Assembly: GCA_002343685.1 (NCBI GenBank)
Contig: DDRS01000012.1
Location: 41,513 to 105,512 of the forward strand
DNA: 64,000 bases
Direction of reading: 5' to 3'
Source: Thiobacillus denitrificans
GTDB taxonomy: Bacteria; Pseudomonadota; Gammaproteobacteria; Burkholderiales; Thiobacillaceae
Notes under the pieces: model-generated
What the model saw: only the letters and a program-made list of their open reading frames with translations
Databases searched by the model: none
Told to the model about the DNA's origin: nothing
Program-made: the position numbers and the translations under genes
Shown: positions 17,746-26,806 of the stretch, piece after piece
Position numbering within the stretch: position 1 is the stretch's first letter
Layout of the letters: each line of letters starts with the position of its first letter

Positions 17746-20439
17746 ATGAGCCATCCCGCACTTGAACGCGTTGCCCGCTGTTCACGTTATGGTCGTCGTC
17801 TACTGACGGCGCAACCGAACCTGGCAGAAACCGTGGCAGGCCAACTGGGCCAGGCCTTCGGCCGGGCGGCCATGCAGGCCTTTCTCGCCGAGCCCGCCTG
17901 TGCCGACGAGGCCGCCCTGCACCAGCGCCTTCGGCAATTGCGCCAGCGGGTATGGCTGATCGTCACCGCGCGCGATCTGGCGGGCCAGGCCGATCTCGCC
18001 GAGGTGATGGCCACCTACAGCACGCTGGCCGAGGTGTGCATTGCCGCCGCGCTCGACTTCCATCACGCCGCGCTGGCTGCACGGCACGGCGAACCGCGCG
18101 ACGAAAATGGGATTCCGCAGCAGATGGTCGTAGTCGGCATGGGCAAGCTCGGCGGCGGCGAACTCAACGTGTCGTCCGACATCGACCTCATCTACCTCTA
18201 TCCTGAAGAAGGCGAAACGGCGGCAGACGATCCGTCCGCCTCGATCCGTCCGCTTTCCAACCACGAATTCTTCATCCGCCTGGGGCGCAAGCTCGCCGCC
18301 GCGCTGGGGGAAAACACCGCCGACGGCTACGTCTTCCGCGTCGACCTGCGGCTGCGCCCGTGGGGCGAATCCGGCCCGTTCGCGATGGGCTACGCGATGC
18401 TTGAAGACTATCTGGTGGCACAGGGGCGGCCGTGGGAGCGTTATGCCTGGATCAAGGCGCGCCCGCTCACCGGCAGCCGCCACGACGAGTTGATGCAGAT
18501 CGTGCGGCCCTTCGTGTTCCGCAAATACCTCGATTTCGGCGCCTTCGCCGCGATCCGCGACCTGCACGTGCAGATCCGCCGCGAGGTCGCGCGGCGCGAG
18601 ATGGCGCACAACGTCAAGCTGGGGCCGGGCGGCATCCGCGAGATCGAATTCACCGCGCAGGTGTTCCAGCTCATCCGCGGCGGCCAGATCGCCGCATTGC
18701 AGCAGCAACCGACATTGGTCGTGCTGGACGCACTGGTGAAGACCGGTCTCATGACTGCCGACGCGCAGCAGGAACTCGCTGCCGCCTACGATTTCCTGCG
18801 CCGGCTGGAACACCGCATCCAGTACCTGGACGACGCGCAAACCCAGCTGCTGCCGGACGATGCCGAATCGCAGACCATGCTCGCCGAGGCGATGGGCTTC
18901 CCCGACTACGCCACCATGCTGGCAGCGCTCGACCGCCATCGGAATAAAGTCACGCGCCATTTCGAGCAGGTGTTCGCCGCGCCGCAGACCGACCAGAACA
19001 GCCATCCACTGACCGCCGTGTGCTGCGGCACCGCAGACGCCGACGCCACCCAGGCGCTGCTGGAAAACGCCGGCTATGACGACCCGCCGCGCGTACTGGC
19101 GACGCTCGACGCCTTGCGCCAGCATGGCGCACGTCTCCCCGAATCGACGCAGCTCCGGCTCAACGCACTGCTGCCGCCTGCGCTCGAAGTCATCGGCGGC
19201 CAGACCGACCCGACGGTCACGCTGGAGCGCTTCGTCGCGCTCATCCAGTCCGTTTCCCGGCGCGCCACCTATCTCGCGCTGCTGGCCGAATATCCCGCAG
19301 CGCTGCGCCAACTGGTACGCCTGCTGGCGGCAAGCCCATGGGCCGCACAGATGATCACGCGGCAGCCGCAACTGCTGGACGAACTGATCGCGCCGCAACA
19401 CCTCATGAGTACGCCCGACTGGACGCAGCTCGCCGCCCAGCTGCACGAGGAACTGGATGCCCATCCTGGCGATACCGAGGCGCAGATGGATGCGCTGCGC
19501 CGCTTCAAGCAGGTGCAGACGCTGCACCTGCTCGCGCAGGATGTGGCGGGACGGTTGACGCTGGAAGCCCTGTCCGACCACCTCTCCTATCTTGCCGACA
19601 CACTGTTGAACGAAACCCTGGCACGCTGCTGGGCCAGCCTGAAGACGCGCCACCGCGACACGCCACGCTTCGCCATCGTCGGCTACGGCAAGCTCGGCGG
19701 CAAGGAACTCGGCTACGCCTCCGACCTCGACCTGGTGTTCCTCTATGACGACACCGACGAACGCGCGCAGGAAATCTACGCGCGGCTGGCGCAGCGCATC
19801 AACACCTGGCTCGGCACGCTCACTTCGACCGGGATGCTGTATGAAACCGACCTGCGCCTGCGCCCGGACGGCGCCTCCGGCCTGCTGGTCAGCTCGACCG
19901 AGGCCTTCCGCGACTACCAGTTGCACCACGCCTGGGTGTGGGAACACCAGGCGCTGACGCGCGCCCGCTTTGTGTGCGGCGACGCGGCGATCGGCGCAAG
20001 CTTCGAGGCCCTGCGCCGCGAAGTGCTGAGCGTCTCGCGCGATGCCGCCAAACTGCGCGAGGACGTGCTGTCCATGCGCGAGAAAATGCGTGCCGGCCAC
20101 GTCAACGACACCGACCTGTTCGACCTCAAGCACGACCGCGGCGGCATCGTCGACGTCGAATTCTGCGTGCAGTATCTGGTGCTGCGGCATTGCGCCGGCC
20201 ACCCCGAGCTCGCCGACAATGTCGGCAATATCGCGTTGCTGCAGCGTGCGGGAACGGCCGGCCTGCTCCCGCCCGACCTTGCCCAGGCCGCCGCCGACGC
20301 CTACCGTGAATTGCGCCGCCAGCAACATGTGATCAAGCTCAGCGGGGCGGAATACGCCCGCGTGCCTCCCCAGGCACTGGAAAGCGTACGCAATGCGGTC
20401 AGCGCCTTATGGACGCAGGTCATGGATACGGCCGCCTGA
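17746..20439 (+). CDS. glnE: Glutamine synthetase adenylyltransferase/adenylyl-removing enzyme
   Basis: The 897-residue bifunctional enzyme controls glutamine synthetase by reversible AMP attachment. It has two nucleotidyltransferase domains, each with its signature: GMGKLGGGELN followed by SDIDLIYLY at about 131 (deadenylylation), and GYGKLGGKELGYASDLDLVF at about 646 (adenylylation). Helical GlnE and PII-UTase-like regions separate and follow them. The length is close to E. coli GlnE (946). It is divergent from acs and followed after 45 bases by a MarR gene. Confidence 0.97.
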   Translation: MSHPALERVARCSRYGRRLLTAQPNLAETVAGQLGQAFGRAAMQAFLAEPACADEAALHQRLRQLRQRVWLIVTARDLAGQADLAEVMATYSTLAEVCIAAALDFHHAALAARHGEPRDENGIPQQMVVVGMGKLGGGELNVSSDIDLIYLYPEEGETAADDPSASIRPLSNHEFFIRLGRKLAAALGENTADGYVFRVDLRLRPWGESGPFAMGYAMLEDYLVAQGRPWERYAWIKARPLTGSRHDELMQIVRPFVFRKYLDFGAFAAIRDLHVQIRREVARREMAHNVKLGPGGIREIEFTAQVFQLIRGGQIAALQQQPTLVVLDALVKTGLMTADAQQELAAAYDFLRRLEHRIQYLDDAQTQLLPDDAESQTMLAEAMGFPDYATMLAALDRHRNKVTRHFEQVFAAPQTDQNSHPLTAVCCGTADADATQALLENAGYDDPPRVLATLDALRQHGARLPESTQLRLNALLPPALEVIGGQTDPTVTLERFVALIQSVSRRATYLALLAEYPAALRQLVRLLAASPWAAQMITRQPQLLDELIAPQHLMSTPDWTQLAAQLHEELDAHPGDTEAQMDALRRFKQVQTLHLLAQDVAGRLTLEALSDHLSYLADTLLNETLARCWASLKTRHRDTPRFAIVGYGKLGGKELGYASDLDLVFLYDDTDERAQEIYARLAQRINTWLGTLTSTGMLYETDLRLRPDGASGLLVSSTEAFRDYQLHHAWVWEHQALTRARFVCGDAAIGASFEALRREVLSVSRDAAKLREDVLSMREKMRAGHVNDTDLFDLKHDRGGIVDVEFCVQYLVLRHCAGHPELADNVGNIALLQRAGTAGLLPPDLAQAAADAYRELRRQQHVIKLSGAEYARVPPQALESVRNAVSALWTQVMDTAA

Positions 20440-20484
20440 CATTCCTGCCATGATTATCATTTTTCCGTACCCGGAGATCGTATC

Positions 20485-20958
20485 TTGAACCCCAACGCCC
20501 TCGCCGCCAGGGAAGCCCTGCGCCAGTTTCGCGTGATTTTCGGCGCCGTGCGCCAGCATTTCCAGGCGGTTGAAAAAGCCTGTGGCGTCAGTGGAGCACA
20601 GATATGGGCCATGGCCGCGCTGCGCCAGACGCCCGGCATGAAGGTGTCCGAACTGGCACAGACCTTGTCGATCCATGCTTCTACTGCCAGCAACCTGCTC
20701 GACAAGATCGAGAAATCAGGATTGATCCGGCGCGAGCGTAATAGTGTGGACCAGCGCGTAGTGCGCCTGTATCTCACCGATGCCGGGGAAAAAGCGCTGG
20801 GGAAGGCGCCGCAGCCGCTGACCGGCATTCTGACGCACGCCCTGGGACAGTTGCCGGATGAAGCCTTGTCCCGCCTCAATCAGGATCTGGCGACGCTGAT
20901 CGCGCACATGGGCGAAGTCAACACGCAATACGCGCAAAAGCCCTTGTCGGAACTCTGA
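20485..20958 (+). CDS. MarR family transcriptional regulator
   Basis: The 157-residue protein has the MarR winged helix: KVSELAQTLSIHASTASNLL (about 53-72) as the recognition helix region and RRERNSVDQRVVRLYLTDAG as the wing with its DxR motif. The start is TTG 20485, supported by GGAGAT about 8 bases upstream; no in-frame ATG precedes the conserved region. It follows glnE on the same strand and converges on the P-type ATPase gene with 8 bases between stops. Target and ligand are unknown. Confidence 0.88.
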   Translation: MNPNALAAREALRQFRVIFGAVRQHFQAVEKACGVSGAQIWAMAALRQTPGMKVSELAQTLSIHASTASNLLDKIEKSGLIRRERNSVDQRVVRLYLTDAGEKALGKAPQPLTGILTHALGQLPDEALSRLNQDLATLIAHMGEVNTQYAQKPLSEL

Positions 20959-20966
20959 GCCCTGGA

Positions 20967-23609
20967 TTACGGGCTGACGTACAACCAGCCACGCCGCACC
21001 AGCGCCTTCTCGATCTCCACTCCGACGAACACCACCGATGACAGGGCCAGGCACGCGGCCAGCTCGCCCAGGCCCAGCGGCTCGGTCTTGAAGATGGGAT
21101 TGAGCCAGGGCACATAGAGCACGGCCATCTGCAGGGCGAGCGTCAGCAGCAGCGCACCGGTCAGCGCCGCGTTGGACAGGACACCTTGGGTAAACAGCGA
21201 TTCGCGCTCGGACCGGATCGCCAGCACATGGCCCAACTGCGACAGCGTGAGCACGGTGAATACCATGCTCTGCCAGTGCGCCGTGCCTACATGGATCGCC
21301 CACGCCTGTGTCAGCAGCGACACACCACCCATCAGCAGGCCCACCCACAGGATGTGCTGCCACATGCCATGCGCGAAGATGCTTTCCTTCGGCGGGCGCG
21401 GCGGCCGCTGCATGACGTCGCGCTCGGCGCGCTCGTTGGCGAGCGCCAGCCCCGGCAGGCCGTCGGTGACGAGGTTGATCCACAGGATGTGGATCGGCAG
21501 CAGCGGAATCGGCAGGCCGAGGAAGGGCGCGAGGAAGATGGTCCAGATCTCGCCCGAATTGCTCGTCATGGTGTATTTGACGAACTTGCGGATGTTGTCG
21601 AAGATGCGACGCCCTTCGCTCACCGCATGGACGATGGTGGCGAAGTTGTCGTCCAGCAGCGTCATGTGGGCCGCCTCACGCGCCACGTCGGTGCCGCCCT
21701 TGCCCATGGCGATGCCGATGTCGGCCTGCTTGAGCGCCGGTGCGTCATTGACGCCATCGCCGGTCATGGCGACGAACTCGCCCTTGTCCTGCAACGCCTG
21801 CACGATCTTGATCTTCTGTTCCGGATTGATGCGCGCGTAGACCCGTACCGATTCCACCTCGCGCTCGAATTCCGCCAGCGACAACTGCGCCAGCTTGCCG
21901 CCGGTGAGCGCCTTGCCACCGTCGCCGACGATGCCAAGCCTGCTTGCAATGGCGCGTGCGGTGGCCGGATGGTCGCCGGTGATCATCACCGGAATGATGC
22001 CAGCGGCCTTGCAGGCGGCCACCGCATCGGCCGCTTCCGGTCGTGGCGGGTCGATCAGGCCGGCCAGTCCGATGAAAGTGAGATCGGTTTCCAGCGTGGC
22101 CGCGTCGAGCACATCCGGCACGCGCGGCAGCCGTTTCAGGGCGAAGGCCAGTACGCGCAGGCCCTGCGCAGCCAGTTGTTCGGCTTCGTTGTGCAGCGCG
22201 CTCCGATCGAGGGCCGTCGTTCCGTTTCCACCCAGCTGATCGCCGCACAGCGCCAGCACACGCTCGGGCGCGCCCTTCACCAGCATGAGTACGGTATCGC
22301 CCTCGCGATGCAGCGTGCTCATGCGCGCACGCTCGGAATCGAAGGGGAGCTCGGCCAGTCGCGGCCAGGTTTTCCGCAACTCGCCCGGATTGAATCCAGC
22401 CGCCTGCGCGGCCTCGAGCAGCGCTGTCTCGGTGGGGTCGCCGGCCAGGGTTCCATCTGCACGGGGTACGGCATCGTTGCACAACGCCATGGCCAGCCCC
22501 AATTCATGCCATGGCGCCCGCTCGACGTCCTGCAGGCCGGGGCGGATGTCGTCGGCGGCCGATACGCAATCGACCTGCATGCGGTTTTGCGTCAGCGTGC
22601 CGGTCTTGTCGGAACAGATGTAGGTGACCGAGCCGAGCGTCTCCACCGCGGGAAGCCGGCGGATCAACGCGTTCTGCCGGGCCATGCGCGCCGCCCCCAG
22701 CGCGAGCGAAATGGTGACCACAGCCGGCAGCGCCTCCGGAATGGCGGCAACCGCCAGGCTGACGGCTGTGAGCAGCATCGTCAGCGGCGCTTCGCCGCGC
22801 AGCCAGCCGGCCACGAAGATGATGGCGCAGATCGCCAGCACCACCCATGCCAGATGCTGGCCGAAACGTGCCAGGCGTTTTTGCAGCGGCGTCTTGCCGG
22901 ATTCGCCAGACAACAACGCGGCGATTTTCCCCAGTTCGGTCTGCATGCCGGTGGCCACCACCAGGCCGCGGGCGCGGCCGTAGGTGGCGATCGTGCCCCT
23001 GTACCCCAGATTGAGGCGATCGCCGAGCGGCAGCCCGGTTTCATGCAGCGGCACGAGTCGTTTGTCGACCGGCTGCGACTCGCCGGTGAGCGCGGACTCG
23101 TCGACCTTGAACGAGGCCAGTTCGGTCAGGCGCAGGTCGGCAGGCAGGATGTTGCCGGCTTCCAGTTCCACCAGATCGCCGGGCACCAGTTCCGTCGCAT
23201 CAATCAGCGCGGGGCGCCCATCGCGGATCACGCGAGCCTGCGGGCTGGCCATTTTCTTCAGCGCCGCCATGGCACGTTCGGCGCGGTACTCCTGGACGAA
23301 GCCGATGATGCCGTTGAGGAATACGATGACCACGATGGCGATAGCATCCTGCGGCTCGCCGATGACGCCCGCGATCACCGCCGCGGCGATCAGCACCAGG
23401 ATCATGAAATCGGTGAACTGCGACGCCAGCATGGCAAGCGGATGGCGGCGTCCGGTCTCGTGCAGGGTGTTGGGGCCTACCCGGCCAAGCCGCGATGCGG
23501 CGGCTTCGGGGGTCAATCCTGTGTCAAGGTCGCTGTCGAGATGGGCGGCGACAGCCTCGCTGTCGAGGCAATGCCAGTGCCGGACCGGTTTGCCGCGATC
23601 AGTCGCCAT
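20967..23609 (-). CDS. Cation-transporting P-type ATPase, Ca2+ type
   Basis: The 880-residue P2A-like pump has an N-terminal cation ATPase domain, the actuator TGES (175-178), phosphorylation motif DKTGTLTQN with Asp334, a hinge MTGDGVNDAPALK, and ten hydrophobic segments. PEALPA (291-296) in M4 and NLVTDGLPGLAL in M6 resemble SERCA/PMCA Ca2+ sites rather than Na+/K+ or Mg2+ pumps. It most likely exports Ca2+ (or Mn2+). Its start overlaps the end of the Na+/Ca2+ exchanger gene by 11 bases, so the two are translationally coupled and probably share a Ca2+ efflux role. Confidence 0.9.
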   Translation of the reverse strand: MATDRGKPVRHWHCLDSEAVAAHLDSDLDTGLTPEAAASRLGRVGPNTLHETGRRHPLAMLASQFTDFMILVLIAAAVIAGVIGEPQDAIAIVVIVFLNGIIGFVQEYRAERAMAALKKMASPQARVIRDGRPALIDATELVPGDLVELEAGNILPADLRLTELASFKVDESALTGESQPVDKRLVPLHETGLPLGDRLNLGYRGTIATYGRARGLVVATGMQTELGKIAALLSGESGKTPLQKRLARFGQHLAWVVLAICAIIFVAGWLRGEAPLTMLLTAVSLAVAAIPEALPAVVTISLALGAARMARQNALIRRLPAVETLGSVTYICSDKTGTLTQNRMQVDCVSAADDIRPGLQDVERAPWHELGLAMALCNDAVPRADGTLAGDPTETALLEAAQAAGFNPGELRKTWPRLAELPFDSERARMSTLHREGDTVLMLVKGAPERVLALCGDQLGGNGTTALDRSALHNEAEQLAAQGLRVLAFALKRLPRVPDVLDAATLETDLTFIGLAGLIDPPRPEAADAVAACKAAGIIPVMITGDHPATARAIASRLGIVGDGGKALTGGKLAQLSLAEFEREVESVRVYARINPEQKIKIVQALQDKGEFVAMTGDGVNDAPALKQADIGIAMGKGGTDVAREAAHMTLLDDNFATIVHAVSEGRRIFDNIRKFVKYTMTSNSGEIWTIFLAPFLGLPIPLLPIHILWINLVTDGLPGLALANERAERDVMQRPPRPPKESIFAHGMWQHILWVGLLMGGVSLLTQAWAIHVGTAHWQSMVFTVLTLSQLGHVLAIRSERESLFTQGVLSNAALTGALLLTLALQMAVLYVPWLNPIFKTEPLGLGELAACLALSSVVFVGVEIEKALVRRGWLYVSP

Positions 23610-24615
23610 GTAAATAGAGGAAGAGCGTGTTCAACAGATAAATGACCAGCAGCAGCAGGCTGATCCAGCTGACTGTGCGGAATACGCGCGAAGCGGGCCG
23701 CAGCACCAGTCCGACCACGGCCAGTCCGCTCATCATCATGGCGGAGAAGGCCGAGGCGGCATGGGTGAGTGAGACATCGGCCAGCAGCGGACCTGGCAGG
23801 TAGACCAGATCGTCGATGGCGAGGATGGCGATATTGAACAGATTGCTGCCGAACAGGTTGCCGATGGCCAGGTCGACTGCGCCGATGCGGAGCGCAGCGA
23901 TCGTGACCACGACTTCGGGTGCGGAGGTGACGGCCGCAACGAACAGCGTCCCCACGAAACTCTGTTCCCAGGTCATGGCCACGGCCAGATCCTTCGCGAT
24001 GAACGGCAGCCAGATACCTGCTGCCACCACCGCAACCGAGGCCAGGGCATAGCCCTGCACAGCCTGCTTCAGGCGCATCTCGGGATAGCGCTCGGCGCGA
24101 TCCTCGACGTACTCGCTGACCTGCGTCTGTTCATACCGATAGAGCGAGCGCATGGCCAGCAGGTATAGCAACAGGATGACCGGCGTATAGAAGCCGACAT
24201 GGCCGAGGGAAGGAAAGGTTCCGGCACGGTACAGCAGCAGATTGAACCCGGCGAAACCGATCAGTGCGATGCCGTAGCCGGCGGACAGCACGTTGCCCTG
24301 CCGCGCACGGGTATAGACGGATTCCTTGCGATACAGGAAATCGAGCACCACGATGATAAGCAGGTTGAACACGCAGCTGCCCATGATGTCGCCCACGGCG
24401 ATATCCGGCACCTGGGCGATCGTCACGGAAGACAGGCCGGTCACCAGTTCCGGCAGCGACGTGACCGTGGCCAGCAGGATCAGGCCCACCCACCCGCGGC
24501 TGAGTCCGCTTTTCTCGGCGATGATGTCGCCATAGCGCGAAAGCCTGACGCCCGCCACACCGATCACGGCGAGGCAGGCGAACAACGAAGCCCAGATGAA
24601 TGCGATTTCCTGCAT
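23599..24615 (-). CDS. Sodium/calcium exchanger family (CaCA) membrane protein
   Basis: This 338-residue integral membrane protein has two alpha-repeats with the family signatures: LLATVTSLPELVTGLSSV with GDIMGSCVFNLL in the first, and VAAVTSAPEVVVTI with GNLFGSNLFNIAILAIDD in the second. Acidic Glu residues in both repeats are the Ca2+ ligands. The fold contains about ten transmembrane helices. ATG 24615 is chosen at the start of the first hydrophobic helix; the frame is open further upstream but the extra residues do not resemble a CaCA N-terminus. It is the promoter-proximal gene of a two-gene Ca2+ unit. Confidence 0.9.
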   Translation of the reverse strand: MQEIAFIWASLFACLAVIGVAGVRLSRYGDIIAEKSGLSRGWVGLILLATVTSLPELVTGLSSVTIAQVPDIAVGDIMGSCVFNLLIIVVLDFLYRKESVYTRARQGNVLSAGYGIALIGFAGFNLLLYRAGTFPSLGHVGFYTPVILLLYLLAMRSLYRYEQTQVSEYVEDRAERYPEMRLKQAVQGYALASVAVVAAGIWLPFIAKDLAVAMTWEQSFVGTLFVAAVTSAPEVVVTIAALRIGAVDLAIGNLFGSNLFNIAILAIDDLVYLPGPLLADVSLTHAASAFSAMMMSGLAVVGLVLRPASRVFRTVSWISLLLLVIYLLNTLFLYLHGD

Positions 24616-24962
24616 AACGTTTTGATGCAGCCTCGAATCCAGCGACACCTCGAAACGAATACACCGATTGCCTGGCGGTAACGGGCCGGGCCAATACCGG
24701 CATCCCGCATGCCGCAACATGCCTGCCACCGGATCGGCAGGACATGGGATGTCCATAGTCAAAGGGTAACATGATGGTTGCCGGCAACCGTCGATACACC
24801 GGGCATCGCCCGGCGCGCCGCGCAATATGAACTACCATTGCCGGAAAGCAAGGGCAGCTTGCGGATGGTTTGCCTCGAGATGACAACGACCAGTCCCGAT
24901 GCCTTCGTGCGCACGGCCTGCTTTGCTTCCATCGCCGCACTGTTTCCGACCAAGGAGTCGCC
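24616..24962. promoter_or_regulatory. Divergent intergenic region with two palindromes
   Basis: These 347 bases separate the exchanger and the universal stress protein genes and hold no convincing gene. Two dyads are visible: GGACATGGGATGTCC (24741-24755, arms GGACAT/ATGTCC) and GGTTGCCGGCAACC (24777-24790, perfect 14 bp). They may be operators for one or both genes. I see no riboswitch consensus for Ca2+/Mn2+-type leaders. Confidence 0.35.
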
Positions 24963-25859
24963 ATGACCCAGGCCCGTACCCTGCTTGCCGCCACCGACTT
25001 TTCCGCCCCTGCACGCCATGCGCTGGAACGCGCCGCACAGCTTGCGCAAACGCGTCCCGGGGCCGGCCTCACCCTCGCGCATATCGTCAGCGGATCGGCG
25101 CTCGACGCACTGCACCGCATGCTGCCCGGCGAAGCCGTCACCCTGGAAACGCAGCTGCTCGCCCAGGCAGGAAAAAGCCTGGACGAACTGGCTGCCCATC
25201 TGGCGGGACACCATACGTACAGCATCGATACCGTCGTGACACAGGGATCCGCGGCCGCCGCCCTGGTCGACCTTGTCGAGACGCGCCAGGCCGACATGCT
25301 GGTGATGGGCGCACGGGGTAAACATTTCGTGGTGGAGATGCTGCTCGGCTCCACCATCGAACGCGTCCTGCGCAAATCCCGCCGCCCGTTGCTGGCAGTC
25401 AAGCAACGCCCGCAGGCACCCTATCGGCGTATCCTCGCGCCCGTCGATTTTTCCGATCACGCCGCCGCCGCCATCCATGCTGCCCATGCCTGGCTACCTG
25501 ACGCCGACATCGTGCTGCTGCATGCGTTCGAGGTGGAATGGGAAAGCACATTCCAACTCGCCGGAATCGATGACCAGCAGATTCATGAATATCGGATTCA
25601 GGCGCGCGATGCCGCGCAGAAAGCGATGGAGGCCTTCATCGGCAAGCTACGGGTGCCGGCTCGGCAGCTGACGCGTCAATTCGTGCATGGCGCCGCCACG
25701 CTATGCATACTGGAACACGAGCAGACGATGGATGCCGACCTGATCGTGATGGGCAAACATGGGCAGTCGGTGATGGAAGAACTGCTGCTCGGTAGCGTCA
25801 CCCAGCACGTGCTGACGCATTCCAGCAGCGACGTGCTGATTGCAGGCCATACCGCCTAG
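24963..25859 (+). CDS. Tandem universal stress protein (two UspA domains)
   Basis: The 298-residue cytoplasmic protein is a fusion of two Usp domains, about residues 1-143 and 150-297. Each has the ATP-binding C-terminal loop: GARGKHFVVEMLLGSTIERV in the first and GKHGQSVMEELLLGSVTQHV in the second, fitting the G-2X-G-9X-G-S/T pattern. Such proteins bind ATP and are induced in stationary phase or anaerobiosis. AGGAG lies 5 bases before ATG 24963. It is convergent with the MscS gene. Confidence 0.92.
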   Translation: MTQARTLLAATDFSAPARHALERAAQLAQTRPGAGLTLAHIVSGSALDALHRMLPGEAVTLETQLLAQAGKSLDELAAHLAGHHTYSIDTVVTQGSAAAALVDLVETRQADMLVMGARGKHFVVEMLLGSTIERVLRKSRRPLLAVKQRPQAPYRRILAPVDFSDHAAAAIHAAHAWLPDADIVLLHAFEVEWESTFQLAGIDDQQIHEYRIQARDAAQKAMEAFIGKLRVPARQLTRQFVHGAATLCILEHEQTMDADLIVMGKHGQSVMEELLLGSVTQHVLTHSSSDVLIAGHTA

Positions 25860-25886
25860 CGAATCCACGCGTCGATCCGTTGCGCC

Positions 25887-26801
25887 TCAGGACGTCGCTG
25901 CCGGCACTTCCTGCAGCAGACGCAGCGGCGGCGCGCTGCCGTCCTTGTTCTGTCCGGCATACACGGTGAGATGCGGGAAGGGAATCTCGACGCCGGCGGC
26001 GTCGAACGCCTTTTTCAGGCGGTACAGGAATTCGCGCCGCACGCCCCACTGCTCCAGCGGCATCACCTTGAAGCGACAGCGGATCACGACGGCCGAATCC
26101 CCCCATTGGTCGACGCCAGCAATTTCAAGGTCGTCGACAATCTTGCCGCCCAGTTCCGGATCGGCGCGCAACCCGGTCGCCACCTCACGCATCAAGCCAT
26201 AGATTTCGTCGACATCCTCGCGGTAGGCGACGCCGACATCGATCACAGCGTAGGCGAAACCGCGGCTGCGGTTGGTCACGGTATCGACGTGTCCATTCGG
26301 GATGTAATGCACGCTACCTTCGTAATCGCGCAGGCGGATATAGCGCAGGGTCATCTCCTCGACCAGTCCGCCCTTGCCGGCCACTTCCACCACGTCGCCC
26401 TGGCGTATCTGGTTTTCCAGCAACAGGAACAGGCCGGTGAAGTAATCCTTGACCAGGCTTTGCGCGCCGAAGCCGATGGCGATGCCCAGCACGCCGGCGG
26501 CGGCCAGGATGGGCGCGATCGAGATGCCGACCTCGCTCAGGACCAGCATGGCGGTGACCAGCGTGACGACCACCAGGATGATGTAGCGAAACACCTGCTC
26601 CAGCGTATTGAGCCGCTTGATCCGTTCGGGATCGTCGACATCGTGCTGCATGTGTCGCCGCAACCGCGCCACGGCCTTGCGCGCGACGCACAAGACCAGC
26701 CATGACAGCCCCAGGATGAGGAGGACATGCAGAGCGGTCACGACCAGTTCGCGCCATTCCCCCAGATAGCCGATTGCCGTGTTCAGATAATCCGTGGGCA
26801 T
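25887..26801 (-). CDS. mscS: Small-conductance mechanosensitive channel (MscS)
   Basis: The 304-residue protein has about three N-terminal transmembrane helices, the pore-lining TM3 region GVLGIAIGFGAQSLVKDYFTG (around 100-120) with Gly/Ala packing, a beta domain (FLLLENQIRQGDVVEV) and a C-terminal cytoplasmic cage. MscS releases solutes on hypo-osmotic shock. ATG 26801 is 5 bases after the sucrose synthase stop, making it the last gene of the sucrose operon. Coupling a solute-release channel to compatible-solute synthesis makes physiological sense but is inference. Confidence 0.92.
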   Translation of the reverse strand: MPTDYLNTAIGYLGEWRELVVTALHVLLILGLSWLVLCVARKAVARLRRHMQHDVDDPERIKRLNTLEQVFRYIILVVVTLVTAMLVLSEVGISIAPILAAAGVLGIAIGFGAQSLVKDYFTGLFLLLENQIRQGDVVEVAGKGGLVEEMTLRYIRLRDYEGSVHYIPNGHVDTVTNRSRGFAYAVIDVGVAYREDVDEIYGLMREVATGLRADPELGGKIVDDLEIAGVDQWGDSAVVIRCRFKVMPLEQWGVRREFLYRLKKAFDAAGVEIPFPHLTVYAGQNKDGSAPPLRLLQEVPAATS

Positions 26802-26806
26802 GACAT

